DNA from: Saksenaea vasiformis B4078
Taxonomy: Eukaryota > Mucoromycota > Mucoromycetes > Mucorales > Saksenaeaceae
Direction: 5' to 3'
NCBI GenBank assembly: GCA_000697055.1
Contig: JNDT01001755.1
Span: forward strand, 1 to 51,255
Length of the DNA stretch: 51,255 bases
Part shown: in pieces, positions 37,074 to 48,742 of the stretch
Position numbering within the stretch: position 1 is the stretch's first letter
Layout of the letters: the number at the start of each line of letters is the position of its first letter
Translations under genes and position numbers: made by a program
Notes under the pieces: generated by a model
The model's database searches: none
Told to the model about the DNA's origin: nothing
What the model saw: only the letters and a program-made list of their open reading frames with translations

Positions 37074-38401
37074 TTGAGAGAAGGTCTGTCTACACTTGAA
37101 TAAATTACGCCTACTCCCAATCTTATACTTTATTTTCTCTACCACTCTTGCTTTAGCATTATACACGAGACCCATATCATGGCGGAAATAAGATATATCG
37201 TATATTATAAATGTCTATGAGGCTTTTGGGGAAGATTTAGTAGCTTGTGTAGCCATCATTCGCTTCAATAACTTCTCGGCATCTTTTCCCCATGATGCGA
37301 CTAAATTCTTACAGACACTCTGCGGCATCGCGTGCCATTCTTCCAACATAGCCTCCTCTGATTGCTGTGGATTCCTAATCAAGTGTCTTCTCGATGCCAA
37401 ACGGCGCTCAACCTCGTCCCAAAGATGTTCGATGAGATTTAAATCGGGGCTTTGTGCTGGCCACTTTGTCAACGCAGCCACTCCACCCTGTTCTCTTCCT
37501 TCCATCGCCTCGCTTCCTTTCCTGTATGGCTTGAAGCGCCATCCTCTTGAAACAGGAGATTTTGGGCATTGTTATCTTCTAAGAACGGAAGCAGGTATCT
37601 TTCCAGATCATCAGTGTACGCGGCCTGGCTGATTCTCCCTGGAACCACAGTGATGGGGCCAACTCCAGCAGCAGTAAAGCAGCCCCAAACCGTTACTGAA
37701 CCACCGTTGCACTTGGTTGTTCCTGCCATATGTTCTTCAAGAAGTGCTTCTCCACTTTTGCGCAACACTTGTTTCCGGCCATCGTTGCCTGAGACGTGGA
37801 ATCGGGACTCATCCGACCAGATGACACTTCCCCATTGTTCATCAGTTCAATCGAGGTGTTCCTTGGCCCATGCAAGTCTATTCTCTTCCTGTTTTCTGTT
37901 AGACTAGACTTACGCCTTGATCTATACGAAGAAAAACCAAGATCATGGACGGCATGGCGAAATGTTGGTAGCAAGGCATTTATACAGGTTGCAGAGGATT
38001 TGTGGTGATGACCAACCAAAGGGGCAAAATGTTCATGACGGATCGAGCGTTCAATGAGACGTAATGATTGTTTTGTAAGCTTTTTCGGGCTTCCCGTTCT
38101 AGGTTTCGACGTGGTATTTCCAGTTTCATTGAATCTGTTTACTATTTTTTGACTGTAGATCGATCTAGTCCCCTGGACTTAGTTATCATGCCATATGACA
38201 TTCCAGCCTTCCTCATGCCCACGATGATCGCACGTTCTTGCACTGAGATTTCCGTATTTCGTTTGTGAGTGTTGTTAGAGATATCCTGAAGAGGCACAGT
38301 AGCTAGTTTACGAGAGAAGTGGGAAAAGTCGAGTGGTATTCCTATCCTACGCGTATTACACTTTGCGGAGTTTATCCAAGTGTAGACAGACTTTCTTTCT
38401 A
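37074..38401 (-). mobile_element. Tc1-type transposon, inactive copy with terminal inverted repeats
   Basis: Inverted repeats lie at 37084-37110 and 38365-38391 and match at 24 of 27 bases, starting GTCTGTCTACACTT. Weaker similarity extends about 10 bp outward. This reaches a TA on the right (38400-38401) and TT on the left, suggesting a TA target with one mutated side. Size is about 1.33 kb, normal for Tc1. The minus strand encodes the transposase described separately. Confidence 0.85.
37215..38276 (-). pseudogene. Tc1 transposase, frameshifted
   Basis: N-terminal HTH blocks are visible: RNTEISVQERAIIVGMRKAG, then SKSRGLDRSTVKK-like, then KPRTGSPKKLTK. The DDE domain follows with WSDESRFHVSGNDG, GGSVTVWGCF, QEDGASSHT and WPAQSPDLNLIEHLWDEVER. 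Breaks are a 1-nt deletion near 38150 (after TVKK), a frame change near 37880, a Trp-to-stop codon just before WGSVIWSDES, and a frame change near 37470. All three catalytic acidic positions can still be located. The pattern fits a moderately old copy. Terminal repeats flank it (37084 and 38391). Confidence 0.85.
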
Positions 38402-38440
38402 GGAAGGTGGTACTGGATTTACTGTTTATTGAACAATTTT

Positions 38441-39187
38441 TTACGCTACTCTAAACAAGTTATGCGTCCTTGAAGAGCCAAGTTTGCGGTAAGAGAGAAA
38501 TAAGATTTGCGGCTATTAGTTAATGAATTGGCAACAAAATCATTCGTTTACTTACATCAACTTGGCCCTCGATGGACGCATAATTTATTGGAGCAGCATA
38601 AAAAGGTTAGTAAATGCACGATACTTTGATGTCAGTTTACTTACCCCGAGGGTAATCCCGTTCTGAACGGCGGTCTGCCCCGCACCCTGACCGGGTGGGA
38701 ACGACGTGAGGTGAGAATCTGGCCAAGTTTGCCGGCGATAAAGCACTGCAGAGGACTTGAAGCGATACAACGTCCAGTGATCTATTGTACAAGGTGAGTG
38801 ATGCTGAGTGCGACAACATTTATTTACTTGCTTAAGTGATGAGTAAAAAGCGCCACCACAGTCGAGACAGTTCGACAGCAGGGGACATGCAGGCTAAACA
38901 ATAAATAAAAAGACACGAGTGATCCTGTATACGTAATGAAGAATTGACATCCTTACCGGGATGTTTTGGAAGAACAGAGCCAAAGAAAAAAGAAGGAATT
39001 CATGCATCCCTTTAGATACTGCTGTTTTACGCCTTTCAACTGGCGCGTTGGGGATCCTATTACAATGGACCAGCGCAATACAACTTCGAGGTACTTGTTC
39101 CCTTCGCAAAGATACAATGGTTTTCACCGCAGGATTGAGTTCGTGTCGACGCAAAGTAATACTTGGATGAAATAAACGTGTGTTCAA
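38441..39187 (-). CDS. Possible small spliced gene, function unknown
   Basis: Minus-strand splice signals agree in phase. An upstream exon ends at 38957. It is followed by 38893-38645 (83 codons, open), a 12-nt exon 38567-38556, and a last exon 38512-38441 ending in TAA. Introns have GTAAG starts, and branch-like TACTAAC occurs before one acceptor. The 83-codon exon is Cys/His-rich (CLDCGGAFYSS, then CC and HH, then C), which could bind zinc. It ends in a Gly/Gln-rich stretch, FPPGQGAGQTAVQNG. The 5' end is unclear; no good initiator ATG was fixed. Codon composition is not decisive. I do not recognise the family. It may equally be a decayed gene. Confidence 0.3.
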
Positions 39188-41370
39188 AATTCAGTATTCT
39201 TTAGTATCGTGATAGCGCAGAAAGTGGTGTTGTATTGACATCCATAAAAATAATTGAGCCGGGAAAAATCTTATGCGCAATTTTGTAAGTGAAGCACCGG
39301 AGAGTCAGAAGGAAGCATTGATTCTGCATAGTATGCAAAATCCTGTTATGAAATGCTTAAAAGTGTATCGGCTCTTGTCTTCTGTAAAATTGTAGACATT
39401 TAGGACGTTACAGGTGCCTGAGACCAGGATTAGCAATGAATTCCGGAGTGATGAACGATGTATCTGCCGTTTTTGTAACAGAGGTATGTGATCAACGTTG
39501 CAACATTGTTGGTCAAACTTGACCGCACGATAAAGGCTGTTGCAAGCGCGCGTGTGTTTCCGCTATACAAGGCACGATAAACAGTTCTTAGATCCACAGA
39601 AGTGTCGCTTGCGATTTCTTTTTAATTTTATGCCAGTTTACAAGCGTATCAACGAATAAGGAATTCCATGTAAGGACAGAAGATTTAGATACCCGTTTTT
39701 ATTGCATATAGTTAAACCACTTTTAGATTGATGGTTTTCTGTGATAGCGAGAATTGGCAATTGATGTCGAAAGGAACCATTTTTTCCTTTTTAAGGTAGA
39801 GCCAACAGCAGTAACGGATCAATCTGTTTATGCAATTAACATTAAGGCCGGCACAAAGCTCATACTGAAGAAAGGATAAGTTACTTGCTGTAGCAAAAAC
39901 ATACTGCAAATGAATACCCGGAAGGCGCAATGTAATTACCAGTTACATTCGGCTGTTTTTTGTAATCGCAATTCCGTCGCATTCGAATAAATGACCAAAC
40001 TAAATGACATTCGAATGAGCTAATGCTGTTTGCGACAAAAGTTCGACATAAGAAATTACTTCAATACTTTCACCTTTTTCTGTTCCTTGGTAAAACGGTG
40101 CATTATCTTGGGGAGTGACATAACGCGCCGGGGTTGATTTCTCAAAAGGCCTTTAAAAAGGCCGCTTTTTTTTTCCTTTTCGTTTTCTTTTTTCTTTCGT
40201 TTATATCTTTCTTTTGGTAAGTTTTTCTTTTCTTCTTTCCTTTATATACTTCTTGTTGTACTCCATGTAGGAGGCCAACATCATCATTATACGTTCTTGT
40301 TGTCCTGGCCAGACATACAAGACGTTGCAAAGAGCTGGCCACTCTTTGCTGATGATGCCGACAAACGAGTTTTTTTTTTATATTTCTTCTCTTTCTACTT
40401 CTTTCTTTTTTTTTTCTTATTCTTTTTTAACTTTATCTTTTATCGCATTCTTTTTTTTCTGTTACTGCTTTCACCCTTTCATTATCCTCTTGTTGCAACA
40501 AAACTTTCCGGTAAGCTATATTCCAAACAAAATCGTTTTTTTTACATTGCTTTAGTTCCGGAACCAGGCGTATTTCGCGTTTTCGACGCGTTTCTATTTA
40601 TTTCAACAAGGTATGCTTTAGGAATCCTTCGATCATTTATTCTTTTCTAATTAACTCCCATTTCAGATCTCGACATGCTCTTTTGAGAGTGCGGTCTCCA
40701 TTTACACGTCGGGCTCTGAAAGTTCCACCTTTTGTCGAGGGCAGTACCATTCACTTGATTCTTCCCATTCATTCACATGTCAACTACAGATCGTCACCGA
40801 CATTGCTCCATTCACTTCTGCGTCGGTGTTATGCAAGAACACAAATGCCGATCAATCAGGTACGCTTTTAGTACTTGTTTGTTTCACAAAGTGTAACCCA
40901 GCTATTATAGTTTCCCACTCCGGGGCAGGGACCATAAACGGACCTCATGTACGTTGGAGTTACGGCGCAGATCGACTTTCCTTTCGCTTCCGGAATGATC
41001 CCCCACAGAGATTGGTGCCATAATCCCGCATAGTCTACCGAGTATTCCACGGTCGGCCTTCCTCTTCAAGGGTAAGCTTATTACGTTTATTTTTTTCTTA
41101 TTTACTATTTATTTTGAATAGACCTTGCGCTACGGGCTATGGTATGGTGCGTAGATAACAACCTGCCATACGTATCCATGTCTTTCTTTTTTTATAGACT
41201 CAGGGAAGTTAGACTATGCAGACCAAGACCTAGGCTTGACACCATATGCGTCGCTGGTCCTTCGATTGGCCGCCGTCCAGTAACTAGTACGCTAGTTGCC
41301 GTGCCAAACCTCAAAGTCGTCCCTAAGGATTTCGACCTTTTGGCTGATGGGTTTCTGAAGGAGGAGGAAG
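39188..41370. other. AT-rich, T-rich accessory sequence without recognised gene
   Basis: Contains long T/TC tracts (40160-40460). A short stretch near 41200 reads SGKLDYADQDLGLTPYASL in one frame; it could be retroelement debris but is not assignable. Nothing else supported. Confidence 0.35.
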
Positions 41371-43440
41371 CTTATTAGTAGGTAACTTCTGTTATCTGGC
41401 GCATTGTCTTAGGACTTGATGATTCCCGTCCCGGGATGACTCTACATGGTCTTAAGGTGATCTTTTTTCTGGGATTTCGCGTGTCCATTGGATCATCGTG
41501 CTCCTTTGGGTTGGGTAACGGCTTCCCGGGTTTATTCCTGGATTGGAGCCTCAGCTGACTGGTTCTCACCTTTATGGAGTTGGCCAACACGCGCGGGCAG
41601 GTCACGTTCCCAAGGAGTTATCCTTAAACTACGTGGCAGCGTGCGTTCTTAGGCCAGTTAGTCTTCGGATTGATTGTTCTTTGGGTTAAGCATCTTGCTT
41701 GGCTGGTTATCCCTTTATTGGGCTAGCCTGCGCACGTCTCAAGGCTTCGGTCTTGTGGGGATGGTAGGTTCCCAGAGATGATTCTTTAAAATACCTCCGT
41801 TTTAGCTGGCTTTGCCTTGAAAGTCGGTTAACGTATGTTCCTGTGGGTCCGGTCTACAGGGTCAGACTGGTTCTAGGCGCTGAATCATCTGGATAGCTTT
41901 CACTCCGGTGTGTTGGCCGACCTGCGCTTTAGAGCTTGACGTATGATTAGTTGGGTGTATGCTCTTCTGGTTGTGCGCTCCTGGTTCGAACCGGTTTGCA
42001 TGACGCCAGAGATCCATTTCTAAAGTTCGTGCACAACCGCTGGCTCTTGAGGTAAGAGTTGGCAAACCCCGGCACGGTCCTGATGGCACTTGCCTGTTGG
42101 GCTGGATGACGTCCATCTGGGTTCAGTCGGTGTACGGTTCTGGCTCTGTGGGGGGCCATTCCGGAGGTGGGTTGAATCCCGCCAACGATCAACCCATGGG
42201 TTCCCGATGCATCTGTCATGGCGATGGGATGATGCCGCCGGATGAATGAATCGTTTGGCGAACGAGTTCTGCAAGTCGAACAATAAGGCGAACAACAAAA
42301 CGAACAACAAGGCAAACAACAAGACGAACAATGAGGCGAACAAGCGTGGCGGGCAGGCGAGCCAATCAGCGAGGCAAACAACAAGCCGAGCAAAGCAAGG
42401 TGATGGGAAACCAGAGTACTGTATCACACTACCTGTATCGGTCAAAGCACGAACATCTTCTTCGATAACCTTTCTGAAAAAGATAGTATAGCCATATGAA
42501 ATAAAGAGTTTTCTCGCTCGATCTTTTTGTTATACGTTCGATGTCGCTACAGCATATGTGGCCTCAGCGACCCGTTGGCGAAGCTGTAAAAAAAGAAAAA
42601 AAAACGACCGACGAACAAAGTGGACACACAAGCAAGCTGGCCAATAGGCGAGGGACTTCCGCCAATCGGCATTGATTCGGTCCTCTGCCTACTGGTGGAT
42701 AGAAGGGAACTAGCTGGTGTATCCTTTCCCGCTTCGATCTACATCGCCCGCCCAACACATGGACTTCTGCCTTGCACCATATTTCGTAAGTATCCTCTGC
42801 TTTGCATTCCTAACTTTCCTGTTTGTTCTCTCTCAAGGCTTCTTGCCTCTGAGACCGACAGAGGTTCAACATGCTTAGACGGCGCGGGCGGTCGAAAAAC
42901 CACGCTCTCTGTCGATCGTCGGCGGCAGATCGTGACGATGCCCTCTGAGGGTCTGAATACCGTGGCAAGTCCAAGTTGGACGGGACTCAGTCGTTGCAAG
43001 CTTTTTTTTTGGATCTAACTTGTATGGATTGGCGAGAAGTCTGTGGAGAGCTCTCATAGGTGCGAGGCAGAGCCCGTCAGTTGGGAGGCAAAACACTGGA
43101 TTGCAGAGTCGCAATACCCGTCATCTCGGGGGCAGGCAAGGGAATAATATCAATCACTCGAGTCTGTTTGATGTTAAGAAGGCTGACTGCCGATCCATAT
43201 GTCAAAGATGCCCTAGAACACGCAGATTGCGACGCTTTAAGTCTTACCCGGCAATGCACCTTCCGTCCTGCAAGAAATGCGCTTACACTGTACAAGCCCG
43301 CCCGTGGTGCATCGGACGATGTGGATCACCCCGTGTACCTGCGTCTGTCGAGGTCAACTTTGGTTACGACACGATAGATCGCGTTACACACAGAGTCGGG
43401 GAAAGGCAGGCCATGGTACTCTTGTTTTAGTCCGGATGCA
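41371..43440. other. GC-richer gene-less segment
   Basis: About 2 kb is visibly richer in G and C than its surroundings and has overlapping open frames in both directions. I recognise no domain on either strand. It is followed by sequence of normal composition. It may be an LTR-type or non-coding repeat, but no long direct or inverted ends were found by eye. Confidence 0.35.
42277..42345. repeat. 12-bp tandem repeat (CGAACAACAAGG)n
   Basis: Five near-perfect 12-bp units run from 42277 to 42336, plus partial units to about 42400. One frame would read as an Asn-Asn-Lys repeat, but it is not part of a supported gene. Confidence 0.85.
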
Positions 43441-43609
43441 CATGTCAACAGATCCTAGCGTTAGCAGTTCGGTAGGCCATGGAAATGACCAGTTCAGGAT
43501 CCTGGCGCAATGCATTTGGAAGTTATTCTGCGTCAACCAAAGATTGTTCGACGTTGGGTCAAAATAAACTTTACGCTGGGAAGCAGATATTTTATGCTCA
43601 TGCAACGTT

Positions 43610-43695
43610 AAGATTTACATGCCGTGCAAAACGCTCGTCAGTGACACAATCCTCTTGTCTCATATGAAGACGACTAAGGTGACGGAATTTGATGG
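43610..43695. repeat. Two units resembling the 13.8-kb minisatellite
   Basis: Units starting near CATGCCGTGCAAAACG (43618) and TCTCATATGAAGACG (43658) have the 38-40 bp length and word order of the array at 13780-14130. Homology is inferred by eye. Confidence 0.4.
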
Positions 43696-44222
43696 GAGTC
43701 TAAGGAACGCAGTTTTTTCTCCTCGTCTCTGTTCTCTGTTATCTTTGTTACATTCGGTAAGATCGTCAATTGATCGCGTACATGACCATCCACGTCTTCT
43801 TGTCTGTTGTTTAGTCTGTGTGGGCTCTGGCCCGAACCATCTTGGCTGCTTGGTGATTTTTACCCGCCAACCGCCGTCCGCAATAGATCTCCAGAGGCTG
43901 CATTGCTCCAAGTCGTTTGCAGTGCGTATCTTCATCACTGAACCTCCTCCTATGCCAAGATAACTTAGACGAGGACCCTCCAGCTTAGATACGGGTAGGC
44001 ATATGCCTGCAAGTTATTATTTCATCTACTCATCAGGAATATTTTCTATGCTATTTGAATGAAGTTTGTGTCTGCTGAGAATCATTTCACAAAGTGATAC
44101 GACGCATATTCGCCCTTCCCTTACCATAAAATTTACTCTTTGCGGACGGAGAATTTATCTAAAGTGGCATAAGAGAGCACTCGATAAACAGTAATGATTT
44201 GCCCATATTAGGTTGCACGCTT

Positions 44223-44223
<1 letters not shown>

Positions 44224-44259
<36 letters not shown>
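44224..44259. repeat. (TA)n microsatellite
   Basis: About 17 uninterrupted TA units, ending roughly 120 bp upstream of the AAGAB/Irc6 ATG, so within its likely promoter. Confidence 0.95.
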
Positions 44260-44261
<2 letters not shown>

Positions 44262-44377
44262 TTCATTGGGGAGGGAAGGTTATTAGAGAACCGAGGAAAC
44301 TGGTTTGCCTGAGCGGAGTTGCACTGACCATAACTTTTCCATTCGCCAGTGTAAAACCAGCGGTACACGCTTTTGAC

Positions 44378-45519
44378 ATGACACGCAATAAGATTCTCGT
44401 CGTTGGTTGCCCTGGGGTTGGAAAACTCAAGCTCATTAAAGGTAGATCACGTTGACATTAGAGGATTCTCACATAAATTTAGACATCTTCCAGAGCTCCA
44501 AGGCCGAGTTTCCGCAGGACATTGTAAATGTTCAAGTGACAGCTTCTGAGGGAAGACACTCCGGATTGCGTATTCCTTGGCAGATAGATACGAAGTACTA
44601 CACAGCAGAAGTGCATTTCTGGATAGACGACGTTCATGGTGAAAAACAAAAAGAAGTTATTGAAGCATATGCGAAGGAAGAAAACGGTATAGCCCAAGTT
44701 GTTGATGCGTTTGTGTATGTATATCGAAAGGACAAGGTAAGCCTTTCAAGAGCGGGTACGTCCATGTTGGTAAGACGTTGCATAGCCAGATACGTTCGAT
44801 GGCATTAAAGAATGGCTGCCCTTTCTGGAAAGCTGTGATCCGTCCATCCGGATATGCGTAGCCACAGGCACACAGGAGAGCGTCACAGAGACAGTCGAGG
44901 ATTGGTGTACAGAAAACCAAATCGAATGCATTGATCTCGATGAAAAGACGGATATACCTATGGATACCGTGGGTGTAGACCTGGTGGTGGAAACTTTGGT
45001 AACAACTATGTGGGACGGATTGACGCGCAAAGGCAAGGCACCTGCTGCTGGCTGCAGGATTGATCAAGATGAAGAGATCTACAAAGGTATATCCCTCCTT
45101 ACTAAACGATCACTAAATCCCTTGAGAAGAATTGCAAGACTTAAAACTAGAACGTAATGACGGTCAGGAATACACCGCAGTACAATTCGGCAATGAGGAT
45201 GAGGATAACGAGCTCGGTAAGATATGCGATAACAGTATGGTAGGAAATCTTACGTACACCATCTATAGACCTTCCAAATGCAGACGAAATTCGTCAAATG
45301 CAAGATAAGATATTTGGAGGTATCGATGATGATGATGGATTGGACAAAGCGCTTGATGTGTTACAGGCTATGCGAGGTAAAGAAGGGAAACGTAGTGGAT
45401 ATGCTGACATATCTATGGTAGAACAAGGGGAAAAACTCCCTGACGAAGAGCGGCGGAAACTTGCCGCACAGGTTGCTCTTTCATTTGCTGCGCAGATGGG
45501 TTTAGATACTAACCCTTAA
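44378..45519 (+). CDS. AAGAB: AAGAB (p34)/Irc6-like adaptin-binding pseudo-GTPase
   Basis: Cytosolic chaperone-like factor for assembly of AP-1/AP-2 clathrin adaptors. Five exons (44378-44441, 44483-44736, 44786-45086, 45130-45216 and 45269-45519) join in phase to 318 residues, the family size. The N-terminal Rab-like half starts ILVVGCPGVGKLKLIK, a P-loop in which the Ser/Thr after Lys is Leu. The family motif IPWQIDTKYYTAEVHFWID follows, and then AFVYVYRKD and EWLPFLES. The C-terminal third is acidic (GGIDDDDGLDKALDVLQAMR). It ends in an amphipathic helix (KLAAQVALSFAAQMGL), as in p34. The first intron is only 41 bp. A TA repeat lies just upstream. Stops of this gene and acyl-CoA oxidase are about 260 bp apart. 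Confidence 0.9.
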
Positions 45520-45782
45520 TAAACAAGCGGGGAACTTCGGAAATCCGACATGTAAAAAGAGAATTTCTCCGCAAGGATGATTTGAAGCTCATGCCAACAA
45601 TAATTTAAAGCTGGCGCGAACTGACGTGCAAAAGACAATTCAATAAAAAGTGTATCTGGTGCAAAACCCATTTCGAGTCAACAAAAAGAAGGATTTAAAT
45701 TGAATATGCTTCAGTTCCATATCCCCGTAATGTTACAAGGCATTCTGTATTATCTTCAACCTTCATATTGCACATTGCGCTG

Positions 45783-48197
45783 CTATTTAGGAGAGCCACG
45801 TTCTGTCAGCGGCTTTATATACCGTTCATGATAATCTGGTACCCGCATGGTATTAGGATATCGGAGAACAGTCTCGAAATAGGCTAAAAAGATCGTTACT
45901 GCTGCACATATATCGAAGTCATGTACCTTGATAGATATCGCCATCCGCTTTTGCTATAGGTGCCTTGAGAACAAAATCGGGTAACGCCCAGGCATCTGTT
46001 AGACCCACAGCTTGTTTGCGAAGGTTTTTACATAGCTAGAATGATTGGTCAGACTATTAACTCTTTTCTTCTCTCGATCTTACGTCTAAGTACGCTTCCT
46101 GAATTGCGCTGACTTGGCTTGCGTCGAAGAATCCTGCTGTGATTCCTTGATCGTTCCATGTGTGAAGCACGTGAATGCCCCATAGGACAACGAGGCGGCG
46201 CATGATGGAAATAATAGGCTTCTCAAATGCTGACTCGGATAGCTTGGACACATTATTGGAAAATAGGAATGCAGCGCAATGTAACTCGGCGACTCGAACA
46301 CATTCCAGAAGAAGATCGTCGTAAGCCCGGCCGCTCTTTAGTGATAGATGGATTGCATACAGCTAATATCCGGACAGTCGTGAGGCCTCTATACTTATTT
46401 TCTTTGGACGTTTCCCTTACTTACACGCTTTACCAGGATTGCATGAATTGCATCTTCTATGAGACTGAGATCCTCAAAACAGTCCGATATTCTCGTAATT
46501 TTCCAGGACTTGACTTCAAGGTACTCATTTGCACGGCGTAAATAGTGTGTTGAACTCTTGTACCTCAATTGCAGATATTCATCATGATCCAATGATTTGA
46601 CAAGCTGGTCCAATAGAAATCGAGCTGTTTGTTGCAGCAAAACAACGTTGTCGCCACCACCGGTGGTCAACACGCCCCAGTCACCTATGATGCTGGCAAT
46701 AGCATTGTAAGAAGAATAGGCATGGCCACCACAGGCTCGACGTGTATCTTCGAGGATCTGAGAACCATAATAGCCAACTAAGCCTTTTAGGCAAGCAGAG
46801 ATAGCGTGCATGTCGCCCATATGGCTGAGATAAACTCCGGGATCCATTTCCCCTCCAGCTGTCAAAACTGTGAACTGATCTCTGAGCGTATATATGGAAG
46901 ATCGGGCCATGTACATAAAGGCAATCGGTGGCAGCAGCTTGACATAATGCGACTGGTAATCCATGATCTGTTGGTTCTTTGGTCCTTGACGACGTACCAC
47001 GCCGTACCGGGTAGCAATTGTCACCGCCTGCGTAGTCATCTGAATCATTTCGTAGACTATCATCAAACGCTCCGGTATTAGTGTTGCATACATCACTGCT
47101 GGACTTGGGGCTGCTGTATAATTGCCCTGACGATCCAGGCTGACCCATCGACTGAGAAGATGAGTTCGAGGGATTCGGGCTCCACGGAACTGAATCCAAC
47201 CATTGTCTAACCCTGGACGACCTGCTTTACTGCCGATGTCCCCTGCCATGATATTGGGCAACAGTTCACCAGATTTTCTGTCCCGGAGTGGAACGATAAA
47301 CCAGTTATGCCCGACTGCCTGACCGTCAATCACTGTCTGGCATATAACTGCAGTATGCGTTGCTGTTTGCCCAGCCATACCAATCCACCACTTGGTCGAC
47401 GTGATGCTTGGTGAGTCTATCACAAACTCGTCGCTCGACCTATCATACGTGGCAACAGTCTCTATATCCCGTAATGCAGAACTGTGACCGAGCTCTGTCT
47501 TACAATAGGTGTGAAAAGATCAATTTCTTTTTGCCATTATTCTCACCATAGCGAAGCATCCAATGACGCGAAAGTTCTCAATGTCATCAATCCATTGTTT
47601 CTGTTGCTCCTTGCTTCCCAGCATCATGACAACGTTACGGAATAGCGCGCTGTGAACTCCTATACGCATACCATAGCTACTTGAATAGAGACTAAGAGCG
47701 GTGTGCATCTCCTGAATCAGTTTCTTGTCTTGACCGAGAATCGGGTCTTTCATCACTTCCGCCATTCGGTATATCTGTCCCATGGTACTGGCACTTTCTG
47801 TAAGCATGCAGATGGCAAGTCACAAAAGAAACTCACAATGCCCGCATTTCATCCCTTGACATGTCCATGACATTACGGGGAAATTGTACGACCAGTGCTG
47901 GATCGTTCTGAATCATACGGTAGGCTTTTTCCTACTTTCCCAGGATAATGTGAGCACTACCAATCATATTTTTCTTTTTTTTTTTACCCGCAACGCGTGC
48001 ATATCTTTTCCATCAGCCCAAAACCAAGTCAAGGTTTCAACGTCGAAGTCAGCAGCATTGCGTTCAGCGGCCATATCTTTCGGCGCCTGCAGCGACATGC
48101 TGGAGGGAGTGAGGTTAAGCTGCTGCTTAATTTGGTCCAACCGTTCAGCAGCAGCCTTGGCCGCTGTGTCTGGAAAATCCTTGGAATCTGATATCAT
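45783..48197 (-). CDS. POX1: Acyl-CoA oxidase (peroxisomal beta-oxidation)
   Basis: FAD enzyme for the first step of peroxisomal beta-oxidation, making enoyl-CoA and hydrogen peroxide. The start at 48197 gives an N-terminal alpha-helical region ending in FDVETLTWFWADGKDMHAL. A short A-rich intron follows. Next come EKAYRMIQNDPALV, YSSSYGMRIGVHSALF, and FAM|TELGHSSALRDIETVA across an intron (acyl-CoA/FAD site). Then TKWWIGMAGQTATHTAVI, ARIPRTHLLSR and RRACGGHAYSSYNAI follow, the last holding the conserved C-terminal motif near the catalytic Glu. The final exon ends ERYIKPLTERGSPK. The C-terminus is not an SKL-type PTS1, so import would need another signal or a partner. About seven introns. No breaks seen. 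Confidence 0.92.
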
Positions 48198-48742
48198 TGA
48201 TTTCAAAAAGCTGAGGGAAAAGAAAAGAAGAAAACAAAGAAAGAGAATAAGGCCGGTGTGGGTAGCTCTCACGAAGAATATACAACGGAGATGGAAGCGG
48301 CAAATTCAAGCTGAGTCATGCAGTTCAGCTCTCTCCTGGAAAGTGTGTCTCTCTAAAACAAACTCCGCATGACTTCGTGTCCAAGGTGTGCACTCAATCT
48401 TAGTTCTGAAGCATAACATTCGAGTATAATAAAAGGTAGGAATGCATCTTGGCTAATTTTTTTTTACTTTATTTTTGATGCTCCTATTCCTATAATACAA
48501 CAATTATTTCGGTTTAGGTTGACTAGCGTTTCTTTCTTGAGCCGGTCGTTTATGAATTAAACCGCACAGTTCAAGGAGTATGATACATGTATAACATCAT
48601 CGAAAACCTGCCTTTATGTACTGGTACTCACTTGCAGGTTTTATTTATGGTCTGCGCAACAATGTTGGGAGAATTCAGAATGGGTATGTCCCTCTACTCT
48701 GTAGGACAATGGAATTAGCTACTTCGCGTTACTTGGGAGGCG
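48198..48742. other. Intergenic between acyl-CoA oxidase and Gag-like gene
   Basis: Holds the oxidase promoter and the Gag-like 3' flank. No pol, protease or LTR was found, although a retroelement would carry pol here. Confidence 0.5.

Noticed and set aside
41100..41378. Retroelement coding near SGKLDYADQDLGLTPYASL
   Set aside because: Too short and in conflict with an overlapping frame. No catalytic motif of reverse transcriptase, integrase or tyrosine recombinase.
41940..42010. Possible tRNA with a GGTTCGAA B-box
   Set aside because: The T-arm stem does not pair, and no acceptor stem or convincing A-box was found at the right distance.
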